Translations under genes and position numbers: made by a program
In this document: piece after piece, positions 17,066 through 25,831 of the stretch
Layout: each line of letters opens with the position of its first letter
How positions within the stretch are numbered: position 1 is the stretch's first letter
From: Cupriavidus respiraculi
GTDB taxonomy: Bacteria > Pseudomonadota > Gammaproteobacteria > Burkholderiales > Burkholderiaceae
Assembly (NCBI RefSeq): GCF_914271545.1
Contig: NZ_CAJZAH010000004.1
Span: 310,001 to 374,000, forward strand
DNA length: 64,000 bases
Reading direction: 5' to 3'
Notes under the pieces: generated by a model
Databases searched by the model: none
What the model saw: the letters and a program-made list of their open reading frames with translations, nothing else
Told to the model about the DNA's origin: nothing

Positions 17066-18367
17066 ATGCGTTTGCCGCTGAACACTTCCGCGCTGCTTGC
17101 CGCCACCCTTTCCCTGTCGTCCGCATTCGCCGCCGAGTCCGCGCCCACGATCGCCAAGCTCGGCCAGAGCGTCTACGGCGTGCGCACGTACAGCGCCAAC
17201 GAGGCGCCCCTCGCGGGCGGCTCCGCGGTGGTGGTGGGCCCGGGCCTGCTCGCCACGGCCTGCAACGTGCTCGCCGGCGCCCACACCATCGCGGTGCGCC
17301 GCGACAACATCAGCTATGGCGCCACGCTGGAGGCGCCGGACGTCGAGCGCAATCTCTGCCTGCTGCGGGTGGAAAACTTCACCGCGCCCGCGGTCGCCAT
17401 GGCGGCGTCGGTACCCGGTTTCGGCCAGAAGGCCTATGCCGCGGCGGTCAGCGATGGACGCACGCTGGCCTTGCGCGAGGCGCAGGTCACCGGCCTGCAG
17501 GCCGGCCCGGACGGCAAGCTCGACCGCATCCAGCTCTCGCTCGAGGCTGACCCGGCGGCCGGCGGCCGCGACAGCGGCGGCGGACTCTTCGACGAACAGG
17601 GACGCCTGCTCGGCATCGTGTCGGCGCCGGCCACCGGCGACCGGCGGCTGCGCGCGCTCCCCGCGGCCTGGATCGGCGAGGCGCGCACGCGCGGCGCGGC
17701 CGCCATGGCGAACTACCAGAAGACGGCCGCCACGGCAGCGGCGGCGCCCACGGCGGTGGCCGCCGCAGCGCCGGCCGCTCCGGCTGCCGCTGTCGCGGCC
17801 GAAACGGCGGGCCCCACTTCGCCGCGTGTGGGCGAACGCTGGATCTACACCCTCACCGACAAGCTCACGAACAAGCAGACCCCCATCACGCTGCGTGTGG
17901 ATCGCATCGAAGGGGACCGCGTGATCTTCAACCAGGGCGCGCGCCTCGAACGCAAGGACGGCCGCCTGGAGCGGATCGAGACGCCGATGGCCGGCGAGTT
18001 CGACCTCGCCTCGCCTCCCGGGGGCTGGGTGCCGCCGGGGGCCAGGGTGGGTACGCGCTGGAAGACGTCGTTCAAGCAGGCGTCGAGCGGCGTGCGCACG
18101 GAGTTCACCGCCACCGTCGGCAGCGAGACGACCGTCCGCGTACCGGCCGGCAGCTATCGCGCGCTGCGCGTCACCTTCGACGGCTACATCCAGCGTCCGT
18201 TCTACGGCTTCAACGCAGAGTCGGGAAGTACGACCTCGGTGCCGTACACGGCCGTCGCCTGGTATGCGCCGGAGTTGGGCCGCATCGTGCGGTTCGAAGC
18301 CCGCTTCGCGTCGAAACTGGAAAGCCGGCACGAGGTGCTGGAGCTGTCGGAGCACCGCTTCGACTGA
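17066..18367 (+). CDS. Trypsin-fold protein with degenerate catalytic triad
   Basis: 433-residue exported protein. A signal peptide (about residues 1-22, ending SAFAAES) precedes a trypsin-like domain. The expected His block reads 'LLATACNVLAGA', with Asn67 where HtrA/trypsin proteins have His. The expected Asp block reads 'RNLCLLRV', with Asn96 for Asp. The serine block 'RDSGGGLFDEQG' keeps Ser170. A low-complexity Ala-rich linker (about 220-245) leads to a C-terminal domain of beta character ('VGERWIYTL' to the end) found in outer-envelope proteins. With His and Asp both replaced it is probably not an active protease; a binding role is inference. The start at 17066 places the signal peptide correctly; longer in-frame starts run into the upstream lipoprotein gene. 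Confidence 0.85.
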   Translation: MRLPLNTSALLAATLSLSSAFAAESAPTIAKLGQSVYGVRTYSANEAPLAGGSAVVVGPGLLATACNVLAGAHTIAVRRDNISYGATLEAPDVERNLCLLRVENFTAPAVAMAASVPGFGQKAYAAAVSDGRTLALREAQVTGLQAGPDGKLDRIQLSLEADPAAGGRDSGGGLFDEQGRLLGIVSAPATGDRRLRALPAAWIGEARTRGAAAMANYQKTAATAAAAPTAVAAAAPAAPAAAVAAETAGPTSPRVGERWIYTLTDKLTNKQTPITLRVDRIEGDRVIFNQGARLERKDGRLERIETPMAGEFDLASPPGGWVPPGARVGTRWKTSFKQASSGVRTEFTATVGSETTVRVPAGSYRALRVTFDGYIQRPFYGFNAESGSTTSVPYTAVAWYAPELGRIVRFEARFASKLESRHEVLELSEHRFD

Positions 18368-18395
18368 CCGCTCCCGCTATCGCGACTGGTTCGCT

Positions 18396-18421
18396 CCCCT
18401 CTCCCGCCAGCGGGAGGGGGG
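18396..18421. repeat. REP-like GC-rich hairpin (copy 1)
   Basis: CCCCTCTCCCGC (18396-18407), CA, GCGGGAGGGGGG (18410-18421): a 12-bp inverted repeat with one mismatch, just after the stop of the trypsin-fold gene. The same core occurs at 45369-45398. Short dispersed palindromes of this kind are widespread in proteobacterial intergenic regions and can end transcription or stabilise mRNA ends. Confidence 0.7.
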
Positions 18422-18587
18422 CTGGGGGCGAGGGTGAAAGCCCGCAGCAACGACAGCGCAAGACTCACCCCTGCCATCCCCCGCCCGTAAGCTGCTCACC
18501 GCATCGCCCCATCGTATGATGGCGCGGCACAGTCCCCTCCCGGCAACCCGCACGCCGACCCCGGCGCGCCTCCACCGAGCGAGCATC

Positions 18588-20018
18588 ATGTCCACGCCAA
18601 CGTCCTTCCACGGCCGTCCCGCCGCCGTGGTGCCGTGTCTGCTTGCCATGGCCGCGGCGCTCCTGCACGGCTGCGCCACGCCCGACATCCCCGCCGCACA
18701 ACTGCCGCAGCCCTTCGCCTGGGTCCAGATGGGCGCCGACGGCCAGGCCATGGCGCGCGCCGCGGTGGCAGGCAGCTGTCCCGCGATCACCATCGACGGC
18801 AACGCCCGCCCGATGTCCCTGCGCGCGCCCGCGGGCACCGCGCCGCTGCGGCCCTCGGCATCCGCGCCGGATGGCAAAGCCGCGAACTTTCCCCTGGCGG
18901 TCTGCGAGGCGACCCTCCCGGCCGGCGCCCGTGACGCGCGCATCGGCGATCAGCCACTGCCATTGCCCAAGGCCGCGCCGCGCCGCATTCTCGTGCTCGG
19001 CGACAGCGGCTGCCGCATGAAGCGCGGCGCGCCCTTCCAGGACTGCAACGACCCGCTCGCATGGCCCTTCGCCTCGATCGCGGCGATGGCCGCGCGCTTC
19101 TCGCCGGACCTGGTGATCCACGTGGGCGACTACCACTACCGCGAGAATCCATGCCCGCCCGGCAACGCCGGCTGCAGCGGCAGCCCGTGGGGCTACGGCT
19201 GGGATTCCTGGCAGGCTGACTTCTTCGCGCCCGCCGCGCCGTTGCTGGCCCGCGCGCCGTGGGTCTTCCTGCGCGGCAACCACGAGGAATGCCGCCGCGC
19301 CGGGCAAGGCTGGTTCCGCTTCCTGGACCCGCATCCCTACCGGGCCGACCGTTCCTGCGACGATCCCGCGCACGACGCCGGCGCGGACCACACCGAGCCG
19401 TATGCGCTGCCCCTGGACGAGACCACGCAGCTGATCGTCTTCGACTCCGCCCGCGCAGGCATGCGGCCACTGTCGAGCGCCGATGCGCGCTTCGGCGTCT
19501 ATCGGCGGCAGATGCAGAAGGTCGCCGCGCTGGCGGCCCGGCCCGGCATGGGCACCACGGTGTTCGCCAGCCACCATCCCGTGCTGGCCTTCCATCCGGA
19601 ACCGGGCGACCCCCGCCCCACTGGCAACCTGGCGCTGCAATCGGTGCTGGCGAGCCTGCACGGGCAGGCCTACTATCCTTCGGGCATCCAGCTGGCGCTG
19701 CACGGGCATGCCCACAGTTTCCAGGCGCTGTCGTTCGCCTCGCCTCATCCGGCGACGATCGTCTCCGGCAATGGCGGCGACAACGTCGACGAGGCCCTGC
19801 CTGACCCGCTGCCGCCGGGACTGGTGCCAGCCCCGGGCACGCGCATCGCCGGCATCGCGCACCACCTGCGTTTCGGCTTCCTCGTGATGGAGCGCGGCCC
19901 CGAGCCGGCGGCGCCCTGGACCTTCACCAGCCATGACGGCGACGGCAACCGTCTGGTGGGCTGCGTGCAGGACGGCCGCGCGCTGCGCTGCGACCGCGCC
20001 GGCAGGGTCGCGCCCTAG
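18588..20018 (+). CDS. Metallophosphoesterase lipoprotein
   Basis: 476-residue calcineurin-like phosphoesterase. The start at 18588 gives a type II signal with lipobox LLHGC, so it should be anchored in the envelope; the upstream in-frame extension lacks signal character. The metal-binding motifs occur in order: 'VLGDSGC', 'VIHVGDYHY', 'FLRGNHEEC', then 'FASHHPV' and 'LHGHAHSF' near the C-terminal third. Two metal ions and phosphoester hydrolysis are expected; the substrate is unknown. Several Cys pairs (for example in 'NPCPPGNAGCSG') would suit disulfides in the periplasm. Confidence 0.9.
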   Translation: MSTPTSFHGRPAAVVPCLLAMAAALLHGCATPDIPAAQLPQPFAWVQMGADGQAMARAAVAGSCPAITIDGNARPMSLRAPAGTAPLRPSASAPDGKAANFPLAVCEATLPAGARDARIGDQPLPLPKAAPRRILVLGDSGCRMKRGAPFQDCNDPLAWPFASIAAMAARFSPDLVIHVGDYHYRENPCPPGNAGCSGSPWGYGWDSWQADFFAPAAPLLARAPWVFLRGNHEECRRAGQGWFRFLDPHPYRADRSCDDPAHDAGADHTEPYALPLDETTQLIVFDSARAGMRPLSSADARFGVYRRQMQKVAALAARPGMGTTVFASHHPVLAFHPEPGDPRPTGNLALQSVLASLHGQAYYPSGIQLALHGHAHSFQALSFASPHPATIVSGNGGDNVDEALPDPLPPGLVPAPGTRIAGIAHHLRFGFLVMERGPEPAAPWTFTSHDGDGNRLVGCVQDGRALRCDRAGRVAP

Positions 20019-20250
20019 CCCTTCCGTTGCCTGCTTGCGGCCCGGCGATGCCTGCCACCGGAGCCACGCGCGCGCCATATACCACAAAGCCCGCGTTTGC
20101 GAGCGAGACGGCGCGCGCCGATAATGGCGCGCCGGGCGCAGCCGGCTGCCGGCGATGCCCGATCCCCGTTGTTCCGCTGCTTGCCATGGCGGCCCATGCA
20201 TCGAGCGCTCGCTCGCGCAGGCCGCTTCCGTTGCTCACCGCTTCAGCCAG

Positions 20251-21642
20251 ATGCAGCCACATCAAGGTCTTCCGTACCCTCAGCGCCTGTGGGCCATCGC
20301 CACCGTGCTTGGCGGCCTCATCATGGCCGTGCTCGACGGCTCCATCGCCAATATCGCGCTGCCGTCGATCTCGCGCGACCTGCAGGCCGATCCCTCGCGC
20401 ACGATCTGGGTGGTCAACGCCTACCAGCTCGCCGTCACGGTCTGCCTGCTGCCGCTGTCTTCGCTGGGCGATATCCTGGGCTACAAGCGCGTCTACCGCT
20501 ATGGGCTGGCCACCTTCCTGGCCGGCTCGCTGCTGTGCGCCGTCTCGGTCAATCTGCCGATGCTGGTGGCCGGGCGCGTGGTGCAGGGCATCGGCGGCGC
20601 GGGCATCATGAGCGTGAACACGGCGCTGATCCGCTTCATCTATCCGCCCACGCAGCTTGGCCGCGGCATCGGCCTCAATGCGCTGGTCGTGGGCATCACC
20701 ATCGGCATCGGTCCGTCGGTGGGCGCCATGATCCTGTCTGTCGCCAGCTGGCCTTGGCTGTTTGCCGTGAACGTGCCGGTGGCAATCTTCGCGCTGGTGC
20801 TCAGCCGCAACGCGCTGCCCGTCACGCCGCCGCAGCCGCGCGCGTTCGACTATCGCAGCGCGGTGGTGTCTGCCGCCGTGTTCGCGCTGTTCATCCTCGG
20901 CGTGGATGGCCTGGGCCACGCGGCAATGCGCCCGCTCGCGGCGGGCGCGCTGGTGGCGGCGGTGCTGCTGGGCTGGTGGCTGGTGCGCATGCAGCGCGAG
21001 CAGCCGGCGCCGCTGGTACCGGTGGACCTGTTCGCGAGCCGGCCATTCACGCTCGCGGTGGGCACGTCGTTCTGCTCGTTCATGACGCAGATGCTGTCGT
21101 TCGTCGCGCTGCCCTTCTACCTGGAATATCAGCTGGGCCGCTCGCTGCAGGAGACGGGCCTGCTGATCACGCCGTGGCCGCTGATGGTGGCGCTGATGGC
21201 GCCGGTGTCGGGACGCTTGTCCGACCGCTATCCCGCCAGCGTACTGGCCGGCATCGGGCTGGTGTGCCTGGGCGCGGGGCTGGTCTCGCTGGGGCTGCTG
21301 GACCGCGACGCCGGCAGCGTCGATGTGGTGTGGCGCATGGCGCTGTGCGGGCTGGGGTTCGGCCTGTTCCAGTCGCCCAACAACCGCGCGATGATCGGCG
21401 CCACGCCGCCGCACCGCAGCGGCGGCGCCAGCGGCGCGCAGGCCACCACGCGCCTGCTGGGGCAGACCACGGGCACCGCCGTGGTCGCCGTGCTGTTCGG
21501 CCTCGGCCTGTCGGCCGCGCCCCGCGTGGCGTTGTATGTGGCCGCGAGCGTCGCGGCGCTGGGCGCGGTCATCAGCTTCAGCCGGCTGCGCGAGCGCGAA
21601 GCGGCGCCGGCCGAGCGGCCCGTGCAGATGCTGGACGAGTAG
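20251..21642 (+). CDS. MFS transporter, DHA2 (EmrB/QacA) type
   Basis: 463-residue drug:H+ antiporter-like permease with about 13-14 hydrophobic segments. The first helix carries the DHA2 signature variant 'AVLDGSIANIALPSIS'; 'GDILGYKRVYRYG' is motif A, and 'VGITIGIGPSVGA' fits motif C. The start at 20251 (MQPHQGLP) sits immediately before the first membrane helix; an in-frame extension to 20155 has no features. It stands alone, with 232 bp upstream and the Bug gene convergent 64 bp downstream. Substrate unknown. Confidence 0.9.
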   Translation: MQPHQGLPYPQRLWAIATVLGGLIMAVLDGSIANIALPSISRDLQADPSRTIWVVNAYQLAVTVCLLPLSSLGDILGYKRVYRYGLATFLAGSLLCAVSVNLPMLVAGRVVQGIGGAGIMSVNTALIRFIYPPTQLGRGIGLNALVVGITIGIGPSVGAMILSVASWPWLFAVNVPVAIFALVLSRNALPVTPPQPRAFDYRSAVVSAAVFALFILGVDGLGHAAMRPLAAGALVAAVLLGWWLVRMQREQPAPLVPVDLFASRPFTLAVGTSFCSFMTQMLSFVALPFYLEYQLGRSLQETGLLITPWPLMVALMAPVSGRLSDRYPASVLAGIGLVCLGAGLVSLGLLDRDAGSVDVVWRMALCGLGFGLFQSPNNRAMIGATPPHRSGGASGAQATTRLLGQTTGTAVVAVLFGLGLSAAPRVALYVAASVAALGAVISFSRLREREAAPAERPVQMLDE

Positions 21643-21706
21643 GCCGGACGAACAAGATGAAGCCAGCCGGACGGCGGGCCCGCCGGCTGGCCGTCCTGCG
21701 CGCGCC

Positions 21707-22681
21707 TTATTCCGCCTTCGCGCCCGACTCCTTCACCACCTTCGCCCACTTGGCGATTTCCTTCTTCTGATGCGCGGCAAGCGCCTCGGGCGTGCCGAGC
21801 ACCGGGTCCAGGCCCAGCGTCTTGAGCTTGGCCTGCACGTCCGGCAACGTGAAGATGCGGTTCAGCTCGGTATTGAGCTTGGCGATCACGTCCTTGGGCG
21901 TGTTGGCCGGCGCGAAGATCGCGAACCACGAGTCGGCTTCGAAGCCGGCAAGACCCTGCTCGGCCAGCGTCGGAATGTCCGGCGCGGACTGCGAGCGCTT
22001 GAGGCTCGTCACGCCGAGCGCGCGCAGCTTGCCCTCCTTGATGACGGGCAGCGCCGACGGCAGGTTGTCGAACATCATCGTGATATGGCCGCCGAGCAGA
22101 TCGGGAATGGCCATCGCGCGGCCCTTGTACGGCACGTGCGTGATCTTGACGCCCGCCATCGAATTGAACATCTCGCCCGCGACGTGCGGCGAGGTGCCGA
22201 CGCCCGGCGTGCCGAATGTCAGGCCGCCCGGCTTCGCTTTGGCCAGCGCGATCAGCTCGGCCGTGGTCTTGGCCTGCACGCCGGTATGGACCACCAGCAC
22301 GTTGGGCGTCGAGGCGACCAGCATCACGGGCGTGAAGTCCTTGACCATGTCGTACGGCATCTTGCTGTACAGCGCCCCGTTGATCGAGTGCGTGCCCACC
22401 GTGCCGAGCGCCAGCGTATAGCCGTCGGGCGCCGAGCGGGCCACCGCCTCCGCGCCGATATTGCCGCCAGCGCCGGGCTTGTTGTCGACGATGACGGGCT
22501 GGTTCCACGAGGGCGAAATCTTCTCCGAGACGATGCGGGCCAGCGTGTCGGGCGCGCCGCCGGTGGGAAAGCCCACGACAATGCGGATGGGCTTGGAGGG
22601 GAAGGTGTCGGCATGCGCCAGCGGCAGCGCCAGGGCCGAGGAAAGCGCGAGCATCGCGCCCGCGAGTCGGGAAATACGCAT
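21707..22681 (-). CDS. Bug-family (TctC-like) periplasmic solute-binding receptor
   Basis: 324-residue receptor. A classical signal peptide (MRISRLAGAML to ALPLAHA-D) starts at the ATG at 22681. The mature part opens 'FPSKPIRIVVGFPTGG', followed by 'NKPGAGGNIGAEAVA', 'HVPYKGRAM' and 'DIPTLAEQG', all family landmarks. It is the last gene of a likely operon iclR - SDR - bug on the minus strand, 78 bp after the SDR gene. No TctAB pair is adjacent, so it must use a distant transporter or act as a sensor component. Confidence 0.93.
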   Translation of the reverse strand: MRISRLAGAMLALSSALALPLAHADTFPSKPIRIVVGFPTGGAPDTLARIVSEKISPSWNQPVIVDNKPGAGGNIGAEAVARSAPDGYTLALGTVGTHSINGALYSKMPYDMVKDFTPVMLVASTPNVLVVHTGVQAKTTAELIALAKAKPGGLTFGTPGVGTSPHVAGEMFNSMAGVKITHVPYKGRAMAIPDLLGGHITMMFDNLPSALPVIKEGKLRALGVTSLKRSQSAPDIPTLAEQGLAGFEADSWFAIFAPANTPKDVIAKLNTELNRIFTLPDVQAKLKTLGLDPVLGTPEALAAHQKKEIAKWAKVVKESGAKAE

Positions 22682-22759
22682 GGTGTTTGTCTCCGTCTTA
22701 TTTATGGTCGTCACCGCCGCCGTCGCGGGCGGTCTGCTGGCAAGCGCGGTGCGCCGGAC

Positions 22760-23572
22760 TCAGCCCGGAATGCCGCCGAACTCGCTCATCACTTTATCGT
22801 GCAGCCGGCGCATTCCCTTTAGCCAGCGATCGTAGTCCTGGCCCTTGCGCCGGTAGTATTCGAGCACCTCCGGATGCGGCAGGATCAGGAAGCGCTCGTC
22901 GCGCACGCCGTCGAGGGTGACCTGCGCCACGTGCTCGGCCGTGACGGAGCCCTCCTGCAGGAAGCCCTTGCGCTCACCCTTCTCGCCGAACAGCATGCGC
23001 GTCTGCACGCCCTGCGGACAGATGCAGCTGACCTTGATCCCGCGATCGCCATAGGTGATCGACAGCCATTCGGCGAAGCCGATCGCCGCGTGCTTGGTCA
23101 CCGCATACGGCGCCGAGCCGATCTGCGACAGCAGGCCGGCGGCCGACACCGTGTTGACGAAATAGCCCTCGCCGCGCGCCAGCATCTGGGGCAGCACCGC
23201 CTTGGCGGCATGGATATGGGCCATCACGTTGATTTCCCAGATGCGCTGCCAGTCCTCGGCCGATGCCTCCAGGCCCTTGCGCAGGATGATGCCGGCGTTG
23301 GAGCAGAACACGTCCACCTGGCCGAAGCGCTGCGTGGCCTCGTCGACCAGCCCCTGCACGGCCGCTTCGTCGGCCACGTCGACACGGCGGCCGAACGCCT
23401 CGCACGCCGAGGCGGCCGAGGCGACCTCGCCGGCCACCTGCACCGCGCCCGCCTCATCGAGGTCCGCCACGGCCACGCCGCGCGCGCCGCCCTGCGCGAA
23501 TGCGAGTGCCAGCGCGCGGCCGATGCCGGTGGCCGCGCCCGTCACGACGACGGTCTTTCCCTGGATATCCAT
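22760..23572 (-). CDS. Short-chain dehydrogenase/reductase (SDR)
   Basis: 270-residue classical SDR. The cofactor motif 'TGAATGIGRALA' (Gly-rich, residues about 12-23), 'NAGI' and the catalytic Tyr-x3-Lys in 'SAPYAVTKHAA' are all present. An acidic residue after the second strand ('VADLDEA') favours NAD(H). It sits between the second IclR gene and the second Bug gene on the same strand, so it probably oxidises or reduces the compound taken up through that receptor. The substrate is not identifiable. Confidence 0.93.
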   Translation of the reverse strand: MDIQGKTVVVTGAATGIGRALALAFAQGGARGVAVADLDEAGAVQVAGEVASAASACEAFGRRVDVADEAAVQGLVDEATQRFGQVDVFCSNAGIILRKGLEASAEDWQRIWEINVMAHIHAAKAVLPQMLARGEGYFVNTVSAAGLLSQIGSAPYAVTKHAAIGFAEWLSITYGDRGIKVSCICPQGVQTRMLFGEKGERKGFLQEGSVTAEHVAQVTLDGVRDERFLILPHPEVLEYYRRKGQDYDRWLKGMRRLHDKVMSEFGGIPG

Positions 23573-23656
23573 TGTCCTGTCTCCTTGGTCGGTCGTTGGT
23601 ATTGGTCTGTGCCGTGCCGATCCGGTGCGGTTTCGCTGAACGCGTGCGGCGCGGCG

Positions 23657-24544
23657 CTATCCCTGCCCGCGCCACAGGCGGCCCTGCACCGCCTCGGCGA
23701 GCTGCCGCACGCGCGGCCCCAGATTGGCTTCGAGAATCTCGGGCGACAGCCGCGTGGCGGCGCCGCCGATATTGATGGACAGCACTTCCGCGCCGCCTTC
23801 GAGCACCACCGGTGCGGCCACGCCGCTGACCGTGCGGTCCCATTCGGCATGCGCCAGGCAGAAGCCGCGGCGTGCGTAGTCGCGCAAAGCCCGGTCCAGC
23901 TTGCTGCGGATGCCGGGCCAGCGCGCCTGGTAGTGGCGCTCCAGTTCGGCCAGCACGCCCGCGCGGCGCGCGGGCTCCAGGCCGGCCAGCCACGCGCGGC
24001 CGATGGCAGAGGTGGCCGTCGGCAGGCGCGAGCCCGGCGCGAGCCGCATCACCAGCGCGCCGCGCGGCTGGCACACCTCGAGGTAGACCATCTCATGCCG
24101 GTCCGAGGCGGCCAGGGCCACGGTGCAGTCGGTGGCGAACGCGAGCGACTGCATCAACGGTTGCGCGACCTCGCGGATCCCGGAATTGGACAGGTAGCGG
24201 TGGCCCAGCACCATCGCGCCCTGGCCCAGCCGGTACTTCTCCAGCGGCTCCGCGTAGACGAGATAGCCCAGGCGCGTGAGCGTGTAGGTGAGCCGCGACA
24301 CCGTGGGACGCGGGATGCCGGTGCGGCGCGACAACTCGGCATTGCCGAGGTAGTCGTCGTCCGGCCCGAAGGCGCGCAGCAGTTCGAGTCCGCGCGCGAG
24401 CGCCGTGACGAAGCTGCGGTCATCGCCCTCGTCGCCGGCCGTGCCGGCCATGCCGGCCATGCCGGGAGAGGCGGCATGCACCCCCGCCGCGAGCATGGCG
24501 GCGGGTGCGTCGGGTCGGACCGGGATCGAGGTGGTGCGCTTCAT
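23657..24544 (-). CDS. IclR-family transcriptional regulator (second copy)
   Basis: 295-residue IclR-type regulator. The N-terminal 45 residues are low-complexity (GMAGMAGTAG), then an HTH 'NAELSRRTGIPRPTVSRLTY' and the IclR effector domain follow. The ATG at 24544 is chosen; a longer open frame to 24817 is not credible. It is similar in layout to the regulator at 1113-1946 (the stretch 'VSRLTYTLT.LG' is shared). It heads a likely operon with the SDR and Bug genes. An imperfect palindrome resembling the first module's operator lies 77 bp upstream. Confidence 0.92.
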   Translation of the reverse strand: MKRTTSIPVRPDAPAAMLAAGVHAASPGMAGMAGTAGDEGDDRSFVTALARGLELLRAFGPDDDYLGNAELSRRTGIPRPTVSRLTYTLTRLGYLVYAEPLEKYRLGQGAMVLGHRYLSNSGIREVAQPLMQSLAFATDCTVALAASDRHEMVYLEVCQPRGALVMRLAPGSRLPTATSAIGRAWLAGLEPARRAGVLAELERHYQARWPGIRSKLDRALRDYARRGFCLAHAEWDRTVSGVAAPVVLEGGAEVLSINIGGAATRLSPEILEANLGPRVRQLAEAVQGRLWRGQG

Positions 24545-24620
24545 GACACGGCGGATGACGGCGGCGAATGACGGGACCGGCGAGGTCCCGCGAGCGACAC
24601 AAGCGGAAGCCGCACGGCTA

Positions 24621-24635
24621 TTTCGCTGTGCGGAA
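24621..24635. promoter_or_regulatory. Imperfect palindrome, candidate second IclR operator
   Basis: TTTCGC (24621-24626), TGT, GCGGAA (24630-24635): one mismatch between arms. The core and the TGT spacer match the perfect palindrome at 1986-2008. It lies upstream of the second IclR gene and also upstream of the liv operon, so it could serve either. Confidence 0.5.
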
Positions 24636-24798
24636 GACTCTTCCAATGTCCTTGACTGTGCCTCAAGCCCTATGCAACAGTCAATTAAAAGAACGACCGT
24701 GCGGGAAGGCCCTGACAGCCTCCACGACACGTCGTCACCGGCACGCGGGGCCGCCCATCCGGAAGCCATCCGGGACAACCCGAATTCAGGAGACAAGC

Positions 24799-24843
24799 AT
24801 GCAAAACCCTTCGACACGGCAGGCCGCCACGCGCCGCCGCTAA
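24799..24843 (+). CDS. Possible 14-residue leader peptide or gene remnant upstream of livH
   Basis: ATG at 24799 preceded by CAGGAGACAAGC, a near-ideal ribosome site, and a TAA stop after 14 codons. The peptide reads [15 protein letters not shown] hairpin (CCGGCGC, TCTG, GCGCCGG; 24864-24881) follows 20 bp later, and livH starts 110 bp after the stop. It could be an attenuation leader, though it has Arg rather than Ile/Leu/Val codons, or the truncated start of a lost gene. No family recognised. Confidence 0.3.
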   Translation: MQNPSTRQAATRRR

Positions 24844-24953
24844 GCCCTCACCCCGTTTTTCCGCCGGCGCTCTGGCGCCGGACATTCTTCGCACGTCCCG
24901 GCCTGCCGGCCGGACGCGTGCGCCCTTGTTCGTGAATTGCTCGAGGTGAGCCC

Positions 24954-25818
24954 GTGGCACTGTTTCTTCAACAAGTCCTCAATGGCCTGACGCTCGGCGG
25001 GGTGTACAGCCTTGTCGCGCTGGGCCTGACGCTGGTCTACGGCATCCTGCACGTACCCAACTTCGCGCACGGCGCCTTCTATATGGCCGGTGCCTACGTG
25101 TCGTACTACATGATGACGACGCTGGGCGTGAACTACTGGCTGGCGATGGGCGCGGCCGCGCTGTCGGTGGCGCTGTTGTCCATGCTGGCCGAGCGGCTGG
25201 TGTTCCATCCGCTGCGCAACGCGCCCGAGCTGCACGACATGATTGCCGCCATCGGCATCCTGCTGTTTCTGGAGGCCGGCGCGCAGGCGCTGTGGGGCGC
25301 GGACTTCCACCGCATGCCCACGCCCTACGGCCAGATGGTGGAACTGTTCGGCCTGACCGCGCCGCTGCAACGTCTGCTGATCATTGCCGCCGCCTTCGGC
25401 CTGATGGTGCTGCTGCATCTGTTTCCTCACGCGCACGGTCACCGGCTCGACCATCATGGCCATGGCGCAGAACCGCGAGGGCGCGGCGCTGGTGGGCATC
25501 GACGCCACGCGCGTCACGCTGCTGGTGTTCGCCATCTCGGGCGCGCTGGCCGCCATCGCCGCGACGCTGTACGCGCCGATCAATCTGGTCTACCCGAGCA
25601 TGGGCAACCTGGTGATCACCAAGGCGTTCGTGATCATCATCCTGGGCGGCATGGGCAGCATTCCCGGCGCCATCCTGGGCGGCCTGATCATCGGCATGGC
25701 CGAGAGCTTCGGCGGCTTCTACGTCTCCACCGACTACAAGGACATCATCGCCTTCGTGCTGCTGGTGGTCATCCTGTCGATCCGGCCGCAGGGCCTGTTC
25801 GCCGGCAAGCACGCCTGA
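24954..25818 (+). pseudogene. livH: livH: branched-chain amino-acid-type ABC permease, frameshifted
   Basis: Inner-membrane permease of a HAAT-type ABC importer. The start is GTG at 24954 after GAGGTGA. The first frame reads normally from '[20 protein letters not shown]' to 'LMVLLHLF', then derails into '[11 protein letters not shown]'. The next frame resumes with '[19 protein letters not shown]' and runs to '[13 protein letters not shown]' at 25818. One extra T in the TTT at 25422-25424 explains this: removing it gives an uninterrupted 287-residue LivH. As written the protein is truncated in mid-membrane. It could be a true mutation or a base-calling error; the binding-protein gene of the same operon is also broken. 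Confidence 0.88.
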
Positions 25819-25831
25819 GGAGCGCAACGAC

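Larger units (their letters stand above)
24545..24953. other. 409-bp gap between IclR gene and liv operon
   Basis: Divergent control region. It contains an IclR-like palindrome (24621-24635), a 14-codon open frame with a good ribosome site (24799-24843) and a 7-4-7 hairpin (24864-24881) before livH. A TTGACT at 24652 has no well-spaced -10. No larger gene is visible. Confidence 0.6.
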
